Below, in pieces: positions 30,017 to 36,867 of a stretch of DNA of 39,490 bases (the stretch's first letter is position 1; every line of letters starts with the position of its first letter). The stretch is taken from contig JAIXXV010000042.1 of assembly GCA_027490575.1 (NCBI GenBank), positions 1 through 39,490 of the forward strand, in the 5' to 3' direction. Position numbers and translations under genes: made by a program. This DNA comes from a bacterium. GTDB lineage: Bacteria > Patescibacteriota > Minisyncoccia > Phycocordibacterales > CAIZLB01. The notes beneath the pieces were generated by a model. That model saw only the letters and a list, made by a program, of their open reading frames with translations, was not told the origin of the DNA and ran no database searches.

Positions 30017-31261
30017 ATGAAAAAGGACGCAAAAAATCAAAAAACAAAAGATGAGGTTGTCGTCAAGATAACCAAGAAAGGTTACGGTCTCAAGCATATG
30101 GGTAGAGATGTTACCTATGAGGGATTTAAAGATACCCTGAAAGAGGTTGAGGGTGTTGGTAAAATGCCAAAGTTCGTTGTCAAAGACGGAAGTTTTGTTG
30201 TCGGTAAAAACATTTTAGACTCACTTCTTTTTGTTTTTGGAAAAGACAAGTTCACACTTAAAATATCCAAGACAGCCAAAGAAAGCTCTGTGGTAAAATC
30301 AAAAGGAATATCAAACATAACTCTCACATTTATCGATCTTAAAAAGCTACAGGACCAGTGTCTTACTGAGACAGCAGACATTAAGAATGATGTTGTGGTT
30401 AAGTTATTCAGTAAACTATTTCCAAAGCATTACAAAGAAACAACCTCATCTTTCTACCGAGCTGGTTCACTAGAGAGATGGATACCCGCTGACGGAAATG
30501 TCGCATTATCGATTGGTGATAAAGAACGAATCAGAAAACTGTATTCAAAAGCTATTGTGGGTGGTTTAAGTACAGCAGGAGGATCATCAGTAGAAATCGC
30601 AAAAGAAAAAGCTGTGTTCCAGCTTTCAACACTCGAGGCTTATGCAGATGCTTTGGAAAAAAGAATAAAGAAGTCTTCAACCTCAACAAAGAAAGATGAG
30701 GCAGATTGGCAGAAATACATTAAAGAACACATAACAAATATCAAAGAAGAGTATATCCAAAAGTTCGAGAAGCTAAATATTGGTGGTATTGATCGTGCAA
30801 GCTTTCCTGATTTTCTGCTTCTAACTCAGGACAATTTTATTGATGTTCTTGAGATTAAAACACCAAATACTCCGTTAGTGTCATACGACTCAAATCATCA
30901 AAACTATTACCTTTCAACAGAGGTTTCGAAAGCGGTAGCTCAGGCAGAAAAATACATTGAGCAAGTAAGTAAGAAGTCGCTAGAGGTCGAAAACTACCTT
31001 ATGAAGACCCTTAAGATGCCTTTGGGTATAGTAAGACCGCAGGGGTTGGTCCTAGTTGGATCAGATGCCAATCTGTCTAAGCAAACTAACCCTGATAAGG
31101 CTCGACAGGACTTTAGACGCTTGAGAGGAGCGTATAAGGATATCAAGATCGTAACTTACTCAGAGCTACTTTCAGGGCTTAGAAACCGCATTGGCGTATT
31201 AAAGAAGCTCACCAAGATTAAAACTCCTCGAGCGAAAGGTAAAGCCAAAATAAAGAAATAA
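30017..31261 (+). CDS. Shedu-like (SduA, DUF4263) nuclease
   Basis: 414 residues. The N-terminal ~200 residues are Lys-rich, of unknown fold, and presumably sense the target. The C-terminal DUF4263-like domain starts near DEADWQKYIKEHITNIKEEY and contains FPDFLLLTQDNFIDVLEIKT, a PD...ExK core. It is followed by the Shedu-typical YLSTEVSKAVAQAEKYIEQV helix, GLVLVGSDANL and the DFRRLRGAYKDIKIVTYSEL strand. Shedu is a known single-gene anti-phage nuclease; here it is the fourth enzyme of an R-M operon. It may act as a back-up or as a part of one system. The C-terminal tail is Lys-rich. Confidence 0.8.
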   Translation: MKKDAKNQKTKDEVVVKITKKGYGLKHMGRDVTYEGFKDTLKEVEGVGKMPKFVVKDGSFVVGKNILDSLLFVFGKDKFTLKISKTAKESSVVKSKGISNITLTFIDLKKLQDQCLTETADIKNDVVVKLFSKLFPKHYKETTSSFYRAGSLERWIPADGNVALSIGDKERIRKLYSKAIVGGLSTAGGSSVEIAKEKAVFQLSTLEAYADALEKRIKKSSTSTKKDEADWQKYIKEHITNIKEEYIQKFEKLNIGGIDRASFPDFLLLTQDNFIDVLEIKTPNTPLVSYDSNHQNYYLSTEVSKAVAQAEKYIEQVSKKSLEVENYLMKTLKMPLGIVRPQGLVLVGSDANLSKQTNPDKARQDFRRLRGAYKDIKIVTYSELLSGLRNRIGVLKKLTKIKTPRAKGKAKIKK

Positions 31262-31268
31262 TAAAGTT

Positions 31269-31394
31269 TTAGGCAATCTTAGCCAGCAGTTTAGAGCTTT
31301 GTTCCAACATAACACTAGGAAATGGATAGCTTTCAAGCCAGTTTATGGTTCTAAAGTCGTCCTGTAAGGCGAGCTTGTGAAAATAACCATATTT
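31269..31394 (-). pseudogene. Decayed minus-strand coding fragment
   Basis: A 41-codon frame without a start (a TAA lies immediately upstream) ends at TAA 31269-31271 and reads HKLALQDDFRTINWLESYPF followed by PSVMLEQSSKLLAKIA. Its amino-acid pattern looks like the C-terminus of a real protein and not a random frame. It may be the tail of a lost recombinase or other island gene. The operon terminator overlaps its upstream end. Confidence 0.35.
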
Positions 31395-31410
31395 TTAATG
31401 GTTATTTTTT
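31380..31410 (+). terminator. Rho-independent terminator of the defence operon
   Basis: AAAATAACCAT and ATGGTTATTTT form a perfect 11-bp stem with a 7-nt loop, followed by TTG. It lies ~120 nt past the Shedu-like stop. Confidence 0.8.
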
Positions 31411-31434
31411 GTTACCATAAATTAAGTTCGAACC

Positions 31435-31443
31435 TGATATACT
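31435..31443 (+). promoter_or_regulatory. Extended -10 (TGA TATACT) of the metalloprotease-like gene
   Basis: TGA-TATACT is followed by 8 nt and ATG 31452. Upstream is the palindrome GTTCGAAC, which recurs downstream of the gene (about 32114). Confidence 0.5.
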
Positions 31444-31451
31444 TTAAAGCA

Positions 31452-32093
31452 ATGAAAATCAATTTTACTTACAACAGAGAGAAAGACATCTCTTGTCTTC
31501 TGACTTACGGAAAGACCTCGCTCAATTCCCAAACCAAAACAAAGGTATATGAAAAACTGGTAGAGGAGTTTGGAGAAAACCTTACCAAACAAAACACTTC
31601 CATTTTTATAGACAAGTATTTACTGGATAAAAATATTAAAGTGGAAGAATACGTTTTAAGCTACGAAAAAGACTGGCTAACTATTGCAAGTATATTTCAA
31701 AAAAGATGTGAGAGTGTGTTCAAGGTTTCCTTGCCACGTGATGTAACTGCTTACCTTACAGTAAACACGAGATGTCCCTATGATATTGGTGAAAATTATT
31801 TTTTTGTTTCAGTCTCCACAGACTCCATGAGAGGAACGGTAATGCATGAGCTGTTTCATTTTTATACATGGTACAAGTTTGGTGAAAAATGGGAACAAAA
31901 AATAGGAAAGCAGAAATACAATGATATCAAAGAAGCACTTACAGTTTTGTTAAATATTGAGTTTAAGGATTTATTTAAAGACGGAATTTATGACGGTGGC
32001 TATCAACAGCACCAAGAATTGCGGGAAAGGATATTAGACATCTGGCAAGATAGCAAAGACATAGATAAGCTGTGGAGTGAGTTAGTGTTATAA
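31452..32093 (+). CDS. HExxH putative metalloprotease, unknown family
   Basis: 213 residues from ATG 31452 (the track start 31377 overlaps the terminator and promoter). The zinc-protease signature is TVMHELFHFYTWYKFGEKWE, an HExxH with a downstream Glu (IKEALTVLLN) as possible third ligand. ENYFFVSVSTDSMRGT is a beta strand-turn before the helix. It is cytosolic, with no signal. HExxH genes near defence or mobile DNA are often COG2856-type regulators or toxin-like proteases, but the family cannot be named here. A 15-bp perfect inverted repeat follows 60 nt later. Confidence 0.6.
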   Translation: MKINFTYNREKDISCLLTYGKTSLNSQTKTKVYEKLVEEFGENLTKQNTSIFIDKYLLDKNIKVEEYVLSYEKDWLTIASIFQKRCESVFKVSLPRDVTAYLTVNTRCPYDIGENYFFVSVSTDSMRGTVMHELFHFYTWYKFGEKWEQKIGKQKYNDIKEALTVLLNIEFKDLFKDGIYDGGYQQHQELRERILDIWQDSKDIDKLWSELVL

Positions 32094-32152
32094 CTTACTT
32101 TTGCATCAACAAGGTTCGAACATCCTCCCACGTTCGGAGCAAATTTGACAGT

Positions 32153-32191
32153 CTGAAAAGAACGTGATATATTTTGTCACGTTCTTTTCAG
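32153..32191 (+). terminator. 15-bp perfect inverted repeat, likely terminator
   Basis: CTGAAAAGAACGTGA and TCACGTTCTTTTCAG flank a 9-nt loop. The 3' strand is T-rich (TTCTTTTC), so it can stop the protease transcript, but the perfect symmetry also fits a protein binding site. Confidence 0.6.
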
Positions 32192-32222
32192 TAATGGCCA
32201 GTCGGTTTCAGGAGGAACCCAG

Positions 32223-32474
32223 GTGTGCCAAACAATACACCGAATAAATAAAATGAAACTGGATTTACTTGATTATGTTTGGGTTCAGCTCACTGATGAG
32301 GGCTTAGCTGCTTTCGATGAGCAAGACCGAGCTTATTTGACAGACAAGGAGAAGTGCGATGGGTGGTATCAGTTCACACTTGGTGATCTCATTCGAAGTT
32401 TTGGTTCAGTTACTCATGTTGGTAAAGGAACCCCTTTCAAGGAAAACACTGTTCATTTCGTCCAACCTTTCTAA
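32223..32474 (+). CDS. Small orphan protein with strong SD (83 aa)
   Basis: AGGAGG lies 7 nt before GTG 32223, which decides this start over ATG 32253. The product is acidic and aromatic (LDLLDYVWVQLTDEGLAAFD, CDGWYQFTLGDLIRSFGSVT, ending HFVQPF). No family recognised. It shares the SD style with the 23060 gene, not the leaderless style of host genes, so it is probably still island DNA. A terminator follows immediately. Confidence 0.6.
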   Translation: MCQTIHRINKMKLDLLDYVWVQLTDEGLAAFDEQDRAYLTDKEKCDGWYQFTLGDLIRSFGSVTHVGKGTPFKENTVHFVQPF

Positions 32475-32527
32475 ACTCGCCCGAACCACGGAGTCACCCT
32501 CCAGTTCGCTGGCGGGTTTCTTTTTTA
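32474..32527 (+). terminator. Rho-independent terminator
   Basis: AACTCGCC pairs with GGCGGGTT (one G-U), with GAAC/GTTC inside, followed by TCTTTTTT. Confidence 0.8.
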
Positions 32528-32666
32528 TAAACAAGTTTAGTATCTTGTAATTCTTGTATACCACTGAGTGTTAAATGAAAAGAAGTTACTAAACCTGTAA
32601 CCTTAAGAATAATTAAGATTTTTATCAAGTTGTCACTTATATATTGCTAAGAAAAAATATCAGTCG

Positions 32667-32672
32667 TATAAT
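32667..32672 (+). promoter_or_regulatory. -10 (TATAAT) 9 nt before ATG 32682
   Basis: Consensus TATAAT followed by TTAAGCAAC and ATG; the leader would be at most 1-3 nt. Confidence 0.5.
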
Positions 32673-32681
32673 TTAAGCAAC

Positions 32682-33029
32682 ATGTATATCGTAACAATTT
32701 CACACATTATTAATGTTCTTGTAGCCGGTACAATGGCCACACTTTTGATCATAAATGTGCGTCATATGGCAAAGGTTTTTGGAGAGGTTACTCCTGCTCG
32801 TCAAATTCTATCATCGCTGTATTTGGCCATTGCCACAGCATCTCTGGTTGCATTGATTGCTCCTCAATTTAGTATTTTAATTGCACTGGTACTATTTCCA
32901 ATTCAAATATTTTACAAACTTTCAACCCTCATAACTGTATCTAATAAAAGCAATCCTGTAATTTGGTGGAACCTGGTGATTTCAATAGTGCATGCTGTGT
33001 CACTTTATACTATTTTGTTTTATGTATAG
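32682..33029 (+). CDS. Small polytopic membrane protein, unknown
   Basis: 115 residues, four hydrophobic segments: IINVLVAGTMATLLIINV, LYLAIATASLVALIAPQFSI, LIALVLFPIQIFYKL and WWNLVISIVHAVSLYTILFY. A basic loop (RHMAKVFGEVTPARQ) lies after the first. No family recognised. It is convergent with the GAF gene, 8 nt apart. Confidence 0.6.
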   Translation: MYIVTISHIINVLVAGTMATLLIINVRHMAKVFGEVTPARQILSSLYLAIATASLVALIAPQFSILIALVLFPIQIFYKLSTLITVSNKSNPVIWWNLVISIVHAVSLYTILFYV

Positions 33030-33037
33030 TATTCTCC

Positions 33038-33532
33038 TTACACCCGCTTTTTATTGATCTCCGTTTCAGCTTTGCGCGCAAGTTCTAGGAAGATACCAAT
33101 CTGTTCTAAAGAGAGCGATCTTGGTTTGGTATCTTTGATACAGAAAACTCCAACAGCATGACCTGAATCAAAATCAAGTAATGACTGACCTGCGTAAAAT
33201 CTAATGTAAGGGTGTCCTATAACCATTGGATTATTTTTAAAGCGTTCATCTTCCAGCGTATCATTTACGATAAATAAATCCTTGACGACTAATGCATAAG
33301 CGCAAAATGAAATTGCTCTATCAGCTTCTGTTTGATCCAGGCCTGTGCATGATTTGAACCACTCTCTTTTTGAGTCTAATATTGTTATTGTAGAAATAGA
33401 TACGTCGAGGAGTCTTGTGGCTTCTTTTGTTATAGAATCAAAACGTGATTCTGGTTGTGTATCCAATATTGCCATTCTGTGAACTGCTTCTAACCGCTCC
33501 TTCTCATCAGTAGGAATCGGAAATGTATTCAT
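33038..33532 (-). CDS. GAF-domain protein
   Basis: 164 residues, nearly all GAF domain: ERLEAVHRMAILDTQPESRF (the conserved LxxLRxLxILDTxxE entry), ITKEATRLLDVSISTITILD, REWFKSCTGL, RAISFCAYALVVKDLFIVND, RFKNNPMVIGHPYIRFYAGQ, VGVFCIKDTKPRSLS. It lacks any output domain. This GAF subtype is usually N-terminal to kinases or diguanylate cyclases; here it follows a PAS gene by 13 nt, forming a sensor pair without a transducer. Confidence 0.85.
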   Translation of the reverse strand: MNTFPIPTDEKERLEAVHRMAILDTQPESRFDSITKEATRLLDVSISTITILDSKREWFKSCTGLDQTEADRAISFCAYALVVKDLFIVNDTLEDERFKNNPMVIGHPYIRFYAGQSLLDFDSGHAVGVFCIKDTKPRSLSLEQIGIFLELARKAETEINKKRV

Positions 33533-33545
33533 AAATGTTAAGACG

Positions 33546-34007
33546 TTATTTTATAAGTGTTTCAATTCCAACAAACATTTTTATTTCATCATCTGATCCT
33601 AGTACGGGTGTTATATGAAGTTTGACATCGTAGTTCGATCCATCCTTCTTTTTATTTGTTAATGAAACCTCAATTGATTTCTTCTCTACTTTAATTTTAT
33701 TCCACATATCAGAATAGAATTGTTTTGACATTTGACCACCCCATAGTGATGGCTTTTGTCCAAGAATCTCACTGAGTTTGTATCCAGTTATAGACTCTGT
33801 GACAGGGTTGGCATAGATAACAGTCCCATTTGGATCAGTGACAACAACCTGATCATTAAAACCTTTGAATATAGAATTTACGACACCACATCTAACACAC
33901 TTTATCTCATATTCTCCTGTGTAAGTATTTTCACGTGCTAAAAGTCTTTGACACTCTTTGCATCTAAACCCCTCAGCACATTCATTGTTGTTAGTTTGTT
34001 GATCCAC
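33546..34007 (-). CDS. Com-like zinc finger fused to a PAS domain
   Basis: 153 residues from GTG 34007. Residues 13-45 (EGFRCKECQRLLARENTYTG then YEIKCVRCGVVNSI) match the CxxC...CxxC zinc finger of the Mu Com translational-activator family. A PAS domain follows: FNDQVVVTDPNGTVIYANPV, ITGYKLSEILGQKPSLWGGQ, then a PAC-like WNKIKVEKKSIEVSLTNKKK and VKLHITPVLG. There is no kinase or cyclase. A small RNA- or nucleic-acid-binding sensor regulated by PAS is a fair guess (inference). It is in an operon with the GAF gene. Confidence 0.78.
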   Translation of the reverse strand: MDQQTNNNECAEGFRCKECQRLLARENTYTGEYEIKCVRCGVVNSIFKGFNDQVVVTDPNGTVIYANPVTESITGYKLSEILGQKPSLWGGQMSKQFYSDMWNKIKVEKKSIEVSLTNKKKDGSNYDVKLHITPVLGSDDEIKMFVGIETLIK

Positions 34008-34121
34008 TAGTTGCTTTGTGGACCTCTTGGGTCTCTTATATATAATTATATAACTAAATATTTTCTAGTCTATGTATATATCCACCTTGCACTGCACCGT
34101 GTGCATTTTAAGCATTAAACC

Positions 34122-34130
34122 TGATATAAT
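34122..34130 (+). promoter_or_regulatory. Extended -10 (TGA TATAAT) of the HAD gene
   Basis: TGA-TATAAT is followed by CATTTAA and ATG 34138, a 7-nt leaderless geometry. Confidence 0.55.
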
Positions 34131-34137
34131 CATTTAA

Positions 34138-34793
34138 ATGCAAAAAGAGACGCAAACCGAGACGGAAAACAGAATGGAAAACAAAGTTATAATATTCGAT
34201 TTCGACGGTACTATCGCAGACTCATTGGACACTACTGTGAACATTTACAATAAGTTGGTGGGGGGTATCACCGATCACCAATCACAAAAAATAACCTTGC
34301 GCACATGAGGTCCATGAGTGTTATAGACTGTGTTAGATATATGCACTTTCCACTGATGCGATTGCCATTTGTTATGTCTATGGCAAAAAAGGAATTTAAT
34401 AAAATGATTGCCGGAGTAAAACCTTTCGATGGGATCAGAGAATCACTGGTCAGTTTGAAAGAGAAGGGGTATAAACTTTTTGTACTGAGCTCAAACTCAA
34501 AGGAAAATATAGAAACATTTTTAAAAAACAACGACATGGATGTATTTGAAGAAGTGCACTCAGTAACAAATATATTTGGAAAAGGGAGTCTGATAAAAAA
34601 GCTAGTCACTGTAAATCATTGGGACAAAAATAACGTCATATATGTAGGTGATGAAGTTAGGGATATACATGCAGGACAAAAAGCTGGGGTAAAATCAGTT
34701 GCAGTTACATGGGGATACAATACAGAAGAATTTCTTAAAAAAGAAAATCCAGATGTTGTACTCAGAAATATTTCTGAAATAAGTAGCTTGTAA
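34138..34793 (+). pseudogene. HAD-superfamily phosphatase interrupted by a frameshift at a G6 tract
   Basis: The first frame from ATG 34138 encodes KVIIFDFDGTIADSLDTTVN with the HAD nucleophile Asp, and runs into a TGA at 34306 soon after a run of six G (34260-34265). The -1 frame continues the protein (YHRSPIT..., GVKPFDGIRESL, FVLSSNSKENI = motif II, KKLVTVNHWDKNNVIYVGDE followed by VRDIHAGQKAG = motifs III/IV). Neither half works alone. The G6 run followed by T fits X-XXY-YYZ (G-GGG-GGT), so a -1 programmed shift, transcript slippage, phase variation, an assembly indel or a true pseudogene are all open. A terminator follows. Confidence 0.75.
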
Positions 34794-34866
34794 GGTTCAA
34801 GAAAAAAAGCATTTAGTAAAGTGGGAAAAAGCAGGCACAACCTAAATACAAACTAACTAAATACAG

Positions 34867-34898
34867 AAAACACCTAGCGCATGGAGCTAGGTGTTTTT
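34867..34898 (+). terminator. Rho-independent terminator
   Basis: AAAACACCTAGC and GCTAGGTGTTTT form a 12-bp perfect stem with a 7-nt loop and a T tract. Confidence 0.92.
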
Positions 34899-34962
34899 CG
34901 GCACTATATCTTAAAGTGTATTGAGTCTATGGCTCTATATACCCCAACTTAGCAGAAACTAT

Positions 34963-35241
34963 TTATATAGTTCTGAAAGTCGATGGCATAGTTATACTTT
35001 CGTTTCCAGATCCATCTCTAACATACACTACATAGTAGTAAGTTGTGTTAGACATAAGTCCACCTATTGTTGTTGTTGAATGATTTGTATTCAAGTCAAT
35101 GTTCATTATTTGATTTGGACCTGAGATATTTACATTACTTGAAGCAGATGCTTCAGTCATTGGTATTGGTGAAGTACTATAGTAAACAAGCGCAGATGCA
35201 GTTTCATTAGTCATAAGACTTATTGTAGCTGAGCTGAATTG
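34963..35241 (-). pseudogene. Truncated fibronectin type III domain (remnant of a larger surface protein)
   Basis: The 83-residue ORF starts at MTNETASALVYYSTSPIP, but the codons before its ATG also fit an FnIII strand in frame (QFSSATISL). The domain therefore continues upstream of the ATG without a start and ends at the DoxX promoter. The body has NHSTTTIGGLMSNTTYYYVV followed by YVRDGSGNESI, the classic FnIII L-x-x-x-T-x-Y-x-x-x-V region. No signal peptide. Most likely this is the 3' end of a secreted multi-domain gene cut by rearrangement. A TACAAT 7 nt before the ATG could drive a leaderless product. Confidence 0.6.
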
Positions 35242-35244
35242 GTG

Positions 35245-35250
35245 TACAAT
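35245..35250 (+). promoter_or_regulatory. -10 (TACAAT) 6 nt before ATG 35257
   Basis: TACAAT, ACAGTT, ATG. It lies within 30 nt of the divergent TACAAT of the FnIII remnant. Confidence 0.4.
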
Positions 35251-35256
35251 ACAGTT

Positions 35257-35712
35257 ATGAATTTTAGAGCATTAGACATAGAGCTTATACATTTCTTTAG
35301 ATATATTTCAGAACCTCTGGCTAGATTCGGTCTATTTGTCTGTTTCTTTTGGTTTGGAATCCTGAAAGTGCTGGATTTAAGCCCTGCTTCGCCATTGATT
35401 GAGGATTTGTTTAGCCAGACTATCGGCTTTATGTCTTTCCCGGCCTTCATGATTTTGTTCGGACTTTTCGAAGTTGCAATTGGTGTAATGTTTTTGATCA
35501 AAGGGTGGGAGAGGGAAGTTATACCCCTGCTGTTTATACATATGCTTACTACCTTTATGCCACTTTTCATGGTTCAAGAAGCTACATGGTCTGGTTTCTT
35601 GGTGCCCACACTTGAGGGCCAATACATCATAAAAAACCTCGTGATCATAGCTTCTGCTGTTGCGGTTGCTGCTCATCTTCACCCTGTACCAAAAAGACAC
35701 CGAAACGGCTAA
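35257..35712 (+). CDS. DoxX / DUF417-like small membrane protein
   Basis: 151 residues with four hydrophobic segments. LARFGLFVCFFWFGILKVLD is the family's first-helix signature (FxWxGxxKF), followed by SPLIEDLFSQTIGFMSFPAF, LFGLFEVAIGVMFLIKGW and IPLLFIHMLTTFMPLFMV. Relatives (DoxX, YkgB) are inner-membrane proteins linked to redox or oxidative stress. I move the start to ATG 35257 (MNFRALDIE), as the track's first residues overlap the -10. Confidence 0.75.
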   Translation: MNFRALDIELIHFFRYISEPLARFGLFVCFFWFGILKVLDLSPASPLIEDLFSQTIGFMSFPAFMILFGLFEVAIGVMFLIKGWEREVIPLLFIHMLTTFMPLFMVQEATWSGFLVPTLEGQYIIKNLVIIASAVAVAAHLHPVPKRHRNG

Positions 35713-35738
35713 TAGCTAAGAAAATTTGCAGTCCAACC

Positions 35739-35765
35739 AATTCTTAATTATTAATTCTTAATTTT
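35739..35765 (-). repeat. AATTAAG heptamer repeat across the SET-gene stop codon
   Basis: On the minus strand AATTAAG-AATTAAT-AATTAAG-AATTGG, matching the array at 18044-18063. It forms the last codons and stop of the SET-domain gene. Confidence 0.65.
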
Positions 35766-36164
35766 CTCCTTACACTTAGGGCACCTACAACCATACGGCT
35801 TTATATGCGTATCAAAATATGATTTGCCATAATCATATGAAATCTCTTCACCTGCTTTTATGTTTTTGTATGCATGTATGAAAACTCTGTTTTTGTGAAT
35901 GTTTACTTCTGCATTAGGTCTGCATGAGTGATTGATATATCGAGCGGTATTTTTTCTATCTCTGCCATCGAGTGTTAGTCGCGAGTGAACTTCAAAAAGG
36001 TACTTACTATTATTTGTATATTCTTCTTCTGGAGAAATGACTCTACCAACGTATTCTATGATACATGTATTTTTTGGAATATCTTCACCAGCAAAAAGAC
36101 CCAGTCCTGCATTTGATTTTTTTACCAATAATTTCTTCACCGCCGGTTCATACTTTCTTCTCAT
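35751..36164 (-). CDS. SET-domain protein lysine methyltransferase
   Basis: 137 residues, a minimal SET domain. The GLGLFAGEDIPKNTCIIEYV entry, YLFEVHSRLTLDGRDRKNTA, the NHSCRPNAEV motif (SAM binding and pseudoknot), GEEISYDYG with the catalytic Tyr region, and a post-SET Cys cluster CRCPKC. SET enzymes transfer methyl from SAM to Lys side chains of proteins. In bacteria (for example chlamydial NUE) histone-like proteins are substrates, and a Lys-rich H1-like protein is encoded at 8655-8861. The AATTAAG repeat forms its 3' end. Confidence 0.9.
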   Translation of the reverse strand: MRRKYEPAVKKLLVKKSNAGLGLFAGEDIPKNTCIIEYVGRVISPEEEYTNNSKYLFEVHSRLTLDGRDRKNTARYINHSCRPNAEVNIHKNRVFIHAYKNIKAGEEISYDYGKSYFDTHIKPYGCRCPKCKEKIKN

Positions 36165-36221
36165 TTTCTTTCAGTTATTTGATTTAATTATTTATACACT
36201 TTGATTATATACACAATATTG

Positions 36222-36227
36222 TATCAT
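36222..36227 (+). promoter_or_regulatory. -10 (TATCAT) 6 nt before ATG 36234
   Basis: TATCAT, AAGTGA, ATG; a TTTGAT about 16 nt further upstream may act as -35. Confidence 0.5.
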
Positions 36228-36233
36228 AAGTGA

Positions 36234-36860
36234 ATGTTTGGACTGAACAAAGAAGAACTCTCTATACTGAAAAAGCTAGATACTCCTATAAAGATACAAG
36301 ACTTCCTCGATTCTCTTGCTATCAATTGGGAAAAAGGCGGTGATACCAATATGTCACCTAGAAAAGTTTTGCGACTTCGAAAAGCTCATTGTTTTGAAGG
36401 AGGACTACTTGCTGGTCTCGCACTATATATACACGGACATAGACCACTAGTGCTTGAACTAAAGACTCCGGGTGAAGCAGGTCACATCATCACATTGTAT
36501 AAGGTCAATGGGCTATGGGGTGCCATCAGCAAAACCAACCACAACGCACTGCGCTTCCGAGATCCGGTGTACAAAAATATTAGGGAACTTGTCATGTCAT
36601 ATTTTCATGAATGCACAAATGATAAAACTGGTAAAAAAGTCTTGAGAAGTTATTCAGGCCCTTTTGATTTGGTCAAAAGATGGGGCACTGACTGGATTAC
36701 CACAGAAGACGACCTGTACCATATGGCCGAAGAAATATTTGATGCGCCTAGTATTGAAATCATACCTGAAGAAAATCTCAAATATATAAGAAGGGCAGAT
36801 AAATTTGAAATAAAGGTGGGGCGACTAACTGAGTGGAAATCAAAAGACAAGGGTGTATAA
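36234..36860 (+). CDS. Putative papain-fold / transglutaminase-like protein
   Basis: 208 residues, cytosolic. RKAHCFEGGLLAGLALYIHG places a Cys at the start of a helix, EAGHIITLYKVNGLWGAISK supplies a His on a strand followed by NGxWGAI, and TNHNALRFRDPVYKN follows. The Cys-His order and the strand pattern resemble papain-like or transglutaminase-like cysteine enzymes. The family is not named and activity is unproven. The last codons of the gene form the -10 of the next. Confidence 0.5.
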   Translation: MFGLNKEELSILKKLDTPIKIQDFLDSLAINWEKGGDTNMSPRKVLRLRKAHCFEGGLLAGLALYIHGHRPLVLELKTPGEAGHIITLYKVNGLWGAISKTNHNALRFRDPVYKNIRELVMSYFHECTNDKTGKKVLRSYSGPFDLVKRWGTDWITTEDDLYHMAEEIFDAPSIEIIPEENLKYIRRADKFEIKVGRLTEWKSKDKGV

Positions 36861-36861
36861 T
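36856..36861 (+). promoter_or_regulatory. -10 (TATAAT) containing the preceding stop codon
   Basis: TATAAT includes the TAA stop of 36234-36860, is followed by TAGTAT and then ATG 36868. Confidence 0.55.
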
Positions 36862-36867
36862 TAGTAT

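Noticed and set aside
32110-32140. GGTTCGAAC followed by GGAGCA, resembling a tRNA 3' end or attR
   Set aside because: The T-stem does not close (GG would face AT) and the spacing differs from tRNA-Asn (16 versus 11 nt between the shared blocks). Too weak for an att call.
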